A stretch of 23,098 nucleotides of DNA from assembly GCA_913054055.1 (NCBI GenBank), contig CAJXIT010000009.1:1-23098 (forward strand), given 5' to 3'. Source of the stretch: an uncultured Thalassolituus sp. (GTDB lineage Bacteria > Pseudomonadota > Gammaproteobacteria > Pseudomonadales > Oceanobacteraceae). The notes beneath the pieces are model-generated. The model made no database searches and had not been told where the DNA came from. It saw only the letters and a program-made list of their open reading frames with translations. Shown one piece after another: positions 21,702 to 23,098 of the stretch; position 1 is the first letter of the stretch; each line of letters opens with the position of its first letter. The translations under genes and the position numbers were made by a program.

Positions 21702-23098
21702 TTAAGTTTTACCCGACACATGAGACACAACCTGGTCTCGTCCATTCTCTTTAGCAAAATACAGGTTCTCATCCGCTCTTTGAACCAGAGAGTCAATGCT
21801 GTCTGTTTCTTTCAGAGTGGTGACACCAATACTGGCGGTTACCGGCCCAGCAAGGGAGTGCTCGTATTCATTTATGCTTTTTCTCACCCTTTGACAGACC
21901 GCAGCCGCAAATTGATCACTGGTATTGGGCAGCGCCAACAAAAATTCTTCACCGCCCCACCGATAAACCCGGTCACTGGGTCTAAGTGCACGCTTTATAA
22001 TTTGAGATACATGGAATAACACATCATCTCCGGCTTGGTGGCCAAATGTATCGTTGACGCGTTTAAAGAAATCAATGTCCAAAATGGCTAGGGAAAACTG
22101 TTCATGACTGATATTTGATCGATTCACATAAGATTCTATTTCTTTATTGGCGGCCCTACGGTTTCCCATACCCGTTAACACATCCGTATGAGCCATCTTC
22201 TCCATGCGTTCATTGATTGACTCTAATTCACTGTTACGCGCCCTGAGGTCCATGGTTCTTTGATTCACTTGAAACTCTAATTCACGATTAAGCTTGGCTA
22301 ATTGATGCTGAGCAAAATCTCGCTGCCGTATATTTTGAATCAACACCGTAATAACAATAAATAAAAATAAAACAAACCCCACAATGCTATTGATCAAAAA
22401 TTTATTCTCTTGATAAAGGGTCATGGGTTGATTAATCAGAAGGCTCTTTTCGGGCAGTAAATCCTTATGAATCGAATAACGTTGTGTTTGCTGGTAATCA
22501 AACATGGCAGAAAAAATAGATGTGGTTTGAATAGGAATATCTTTAGGTTTAACGCCACTTAATACGGTTAAACCGATACTGGCGGCTCGCTTACCGTGTA
22601 AATACGGGTCATTAATTAACCCCCCTAATATGCCGTTACCTAGCATGAGGGCGCCCCACATTCCGTAAATAGGCACGCGGCTTTTTTTACTTAAAACAGG
22701 CAAGTCATGTTCAAAAGAAAAATAACGGCCAGTACGATCTTTGTGAATGGCCAGCATTAAAACAGCCGTTGTATCCGGAAGCGAAGACACCTTGCTATAC
22801 AGCTGATCTAAGGTGAAATAATCCATGATGGTTAACTGTATATTTTGTTTTTCTGGGTCTGCTTGCCAGCCAATTTGAATTTGCCGTGCACGCTGAACCA
22901 TTCTTTGTCCCAATTCGGTGGTGTCTGCCAAAACAATAATTTCATTTACTTTAGGTTGCACCTTTTGAATCAAAGCTAAGTTTCCCTCTATGGCCATCCC
23001 TTCCAGAATACCAGTGAAATTTTCTTTTCCTGCTAACGCATTGTCTTGTAAAACATTCACCCCACTGAATACAACCGGTTTACCTGGAAATAATGTCT
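21702..23098 (-). CDS. Diguanylate cyclase with periplasmic-binding-like sensor (5' end cut off)
   Basis: The frame stays open to the window edge, reading PGKPVVFSGVN upstream of the first start-like codon (GTG 23060), so the true N-terminus lies outside. At least 465 aa are seen. The first 200 or so resemble an ABC-type substrate-binding sensor domain (ABC_sub_bind style: KVNEIIVLADTTELGQ, GGLINDPYLHGKRAA). A membrane helix (FVLFLFIVITVLI), a coiled coil, and a GGDEF domain follow. The active site is GGEEF, and an RxxD inhibitory site (RPSD) sits five residues before it, so product feedback is likely. It would make cyclic di-GMP in response to a periplasmic ligand; the ligand is unknown. A terminator follows. 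Confidence 0.9.
   Translation of the reverse strand, partial: TLFPGKPVVFSGVNVLQDNALAGKENFTGILEGMAIEGNLALIQKVQPKVNEIIVLADTTELGQRMVQRARQIQIGWQADPEKQNIQLTIMDYFTLDQLYSKVSSLPDTTAVLMLAIHKDRTGRYFSFEHDLPVLSKKSRVPIYGMWGALMLGNGILGGLINDPYLHGKRAASIGLTVLSGVKPKDIPIQTTSIFSAMFDYQQTQRYSIHKDLLPEKSLLINQPMTLYQENKFLINSIVGFVLFLFIVITVLIQNIRQRDFAQHQLAKLNRELEFQVNQRTMDLRARNSELESINERMEKMAHTDVLTGMGNRRAANKEIESYVNRSNISHEQFSLAILDIDFFKRVNDTFGHQAGDDVLFHVSQIIKRALRPSDRVYRWGGEEFLLALPNTSDQFAAAVCQRVRKSINEYEHSLAGPVTASIGVTTLKETDSIDSLVQRADENLYFAKENGRDQVVSHVSGKT

Overview
The window reads as chromosome from a gammaproteobacterium of moderate-to-low GC. Family content such as DUF2986, VF530, DUF1456, RIO1 kinase and a Zur/ZigA/DUF1826 set resembles marine Oceanospirillales, Alteromonadales or Pseudomonas relatives; I cannot name the genus. 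No rRNA, tRNA, CRISPR, transposase or integrase was seen.

Region 1 (1-3360, all minus strand) holds ordinary single genes: a membrane-anchored SAM methyltransferase, an exported hypothetical protein, an EamA/DMT permease, a MAPEG protein and a Tat-signal DUF1569 protein.

Region 2 (about 3479-6335, minus strand) looks like an integrase-less group of integron gene cassettes. Two good attC sites (4091-4189 and 4979-5035) separate three genes: a HEAT-like/DUF1963-like protein, a zinc-ribbon DUF4145 protein and a small methyltransferase. The stop codons of the first two genes lie inside attC. Two of the three genes appear damaged: DUF4145 has an in-frame TAA at codon 10, and the methyltransferase has AUC where its start should be. 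A 54-bp near-perfect palindrome at 6580-6633 lies next to this region.

Region 3 (6667-9237) is a divergent pair: an EamA transporter and a MocR/PdxR-type regulator (GntR plus aminotransferase). Repeated CTGTAC elements lie between them.

Region 4 (9386-18091) is the most interesting part: a zinc-starvation (Zur) island with three matching Zur-box-like palindromes. Box 1 precedes an operon of a His-rich periplasmic ZrgA-like protein, a MerC-like membrane protein, a HisI paralogue, a PyrC2-type dihydroorotase (broken by one TAA), a SnoaL/CaMKII-AD-like protein and a 59-residue cysteine-rich SEC-C protein. Box 2 lies between a DUF3299 lipoprotein and a LolD/MacB-type ABC ATPase plus FtsX-type permease. 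Box 3 precedes the COG0523 GTPase ZigA and DUF1826, with the Fur-family regulator Zur upstream of them. The proposed logic is that Zur repression is lifted when zinc is low. The cell would then make zinc-capture and transport parts, a metallochaperone, and backup copies of zinc-dependent biosynthetic enzymes.

Region 5 (18185-23098) holds a membrane-anchored glutaredoxin, DUF2986, VF530, a small unknown protein, DUF1456, a RIO1-type kinase, and a diguanylate cyclase with a periplasmic-binding-like sensor domain that runs off the window end.
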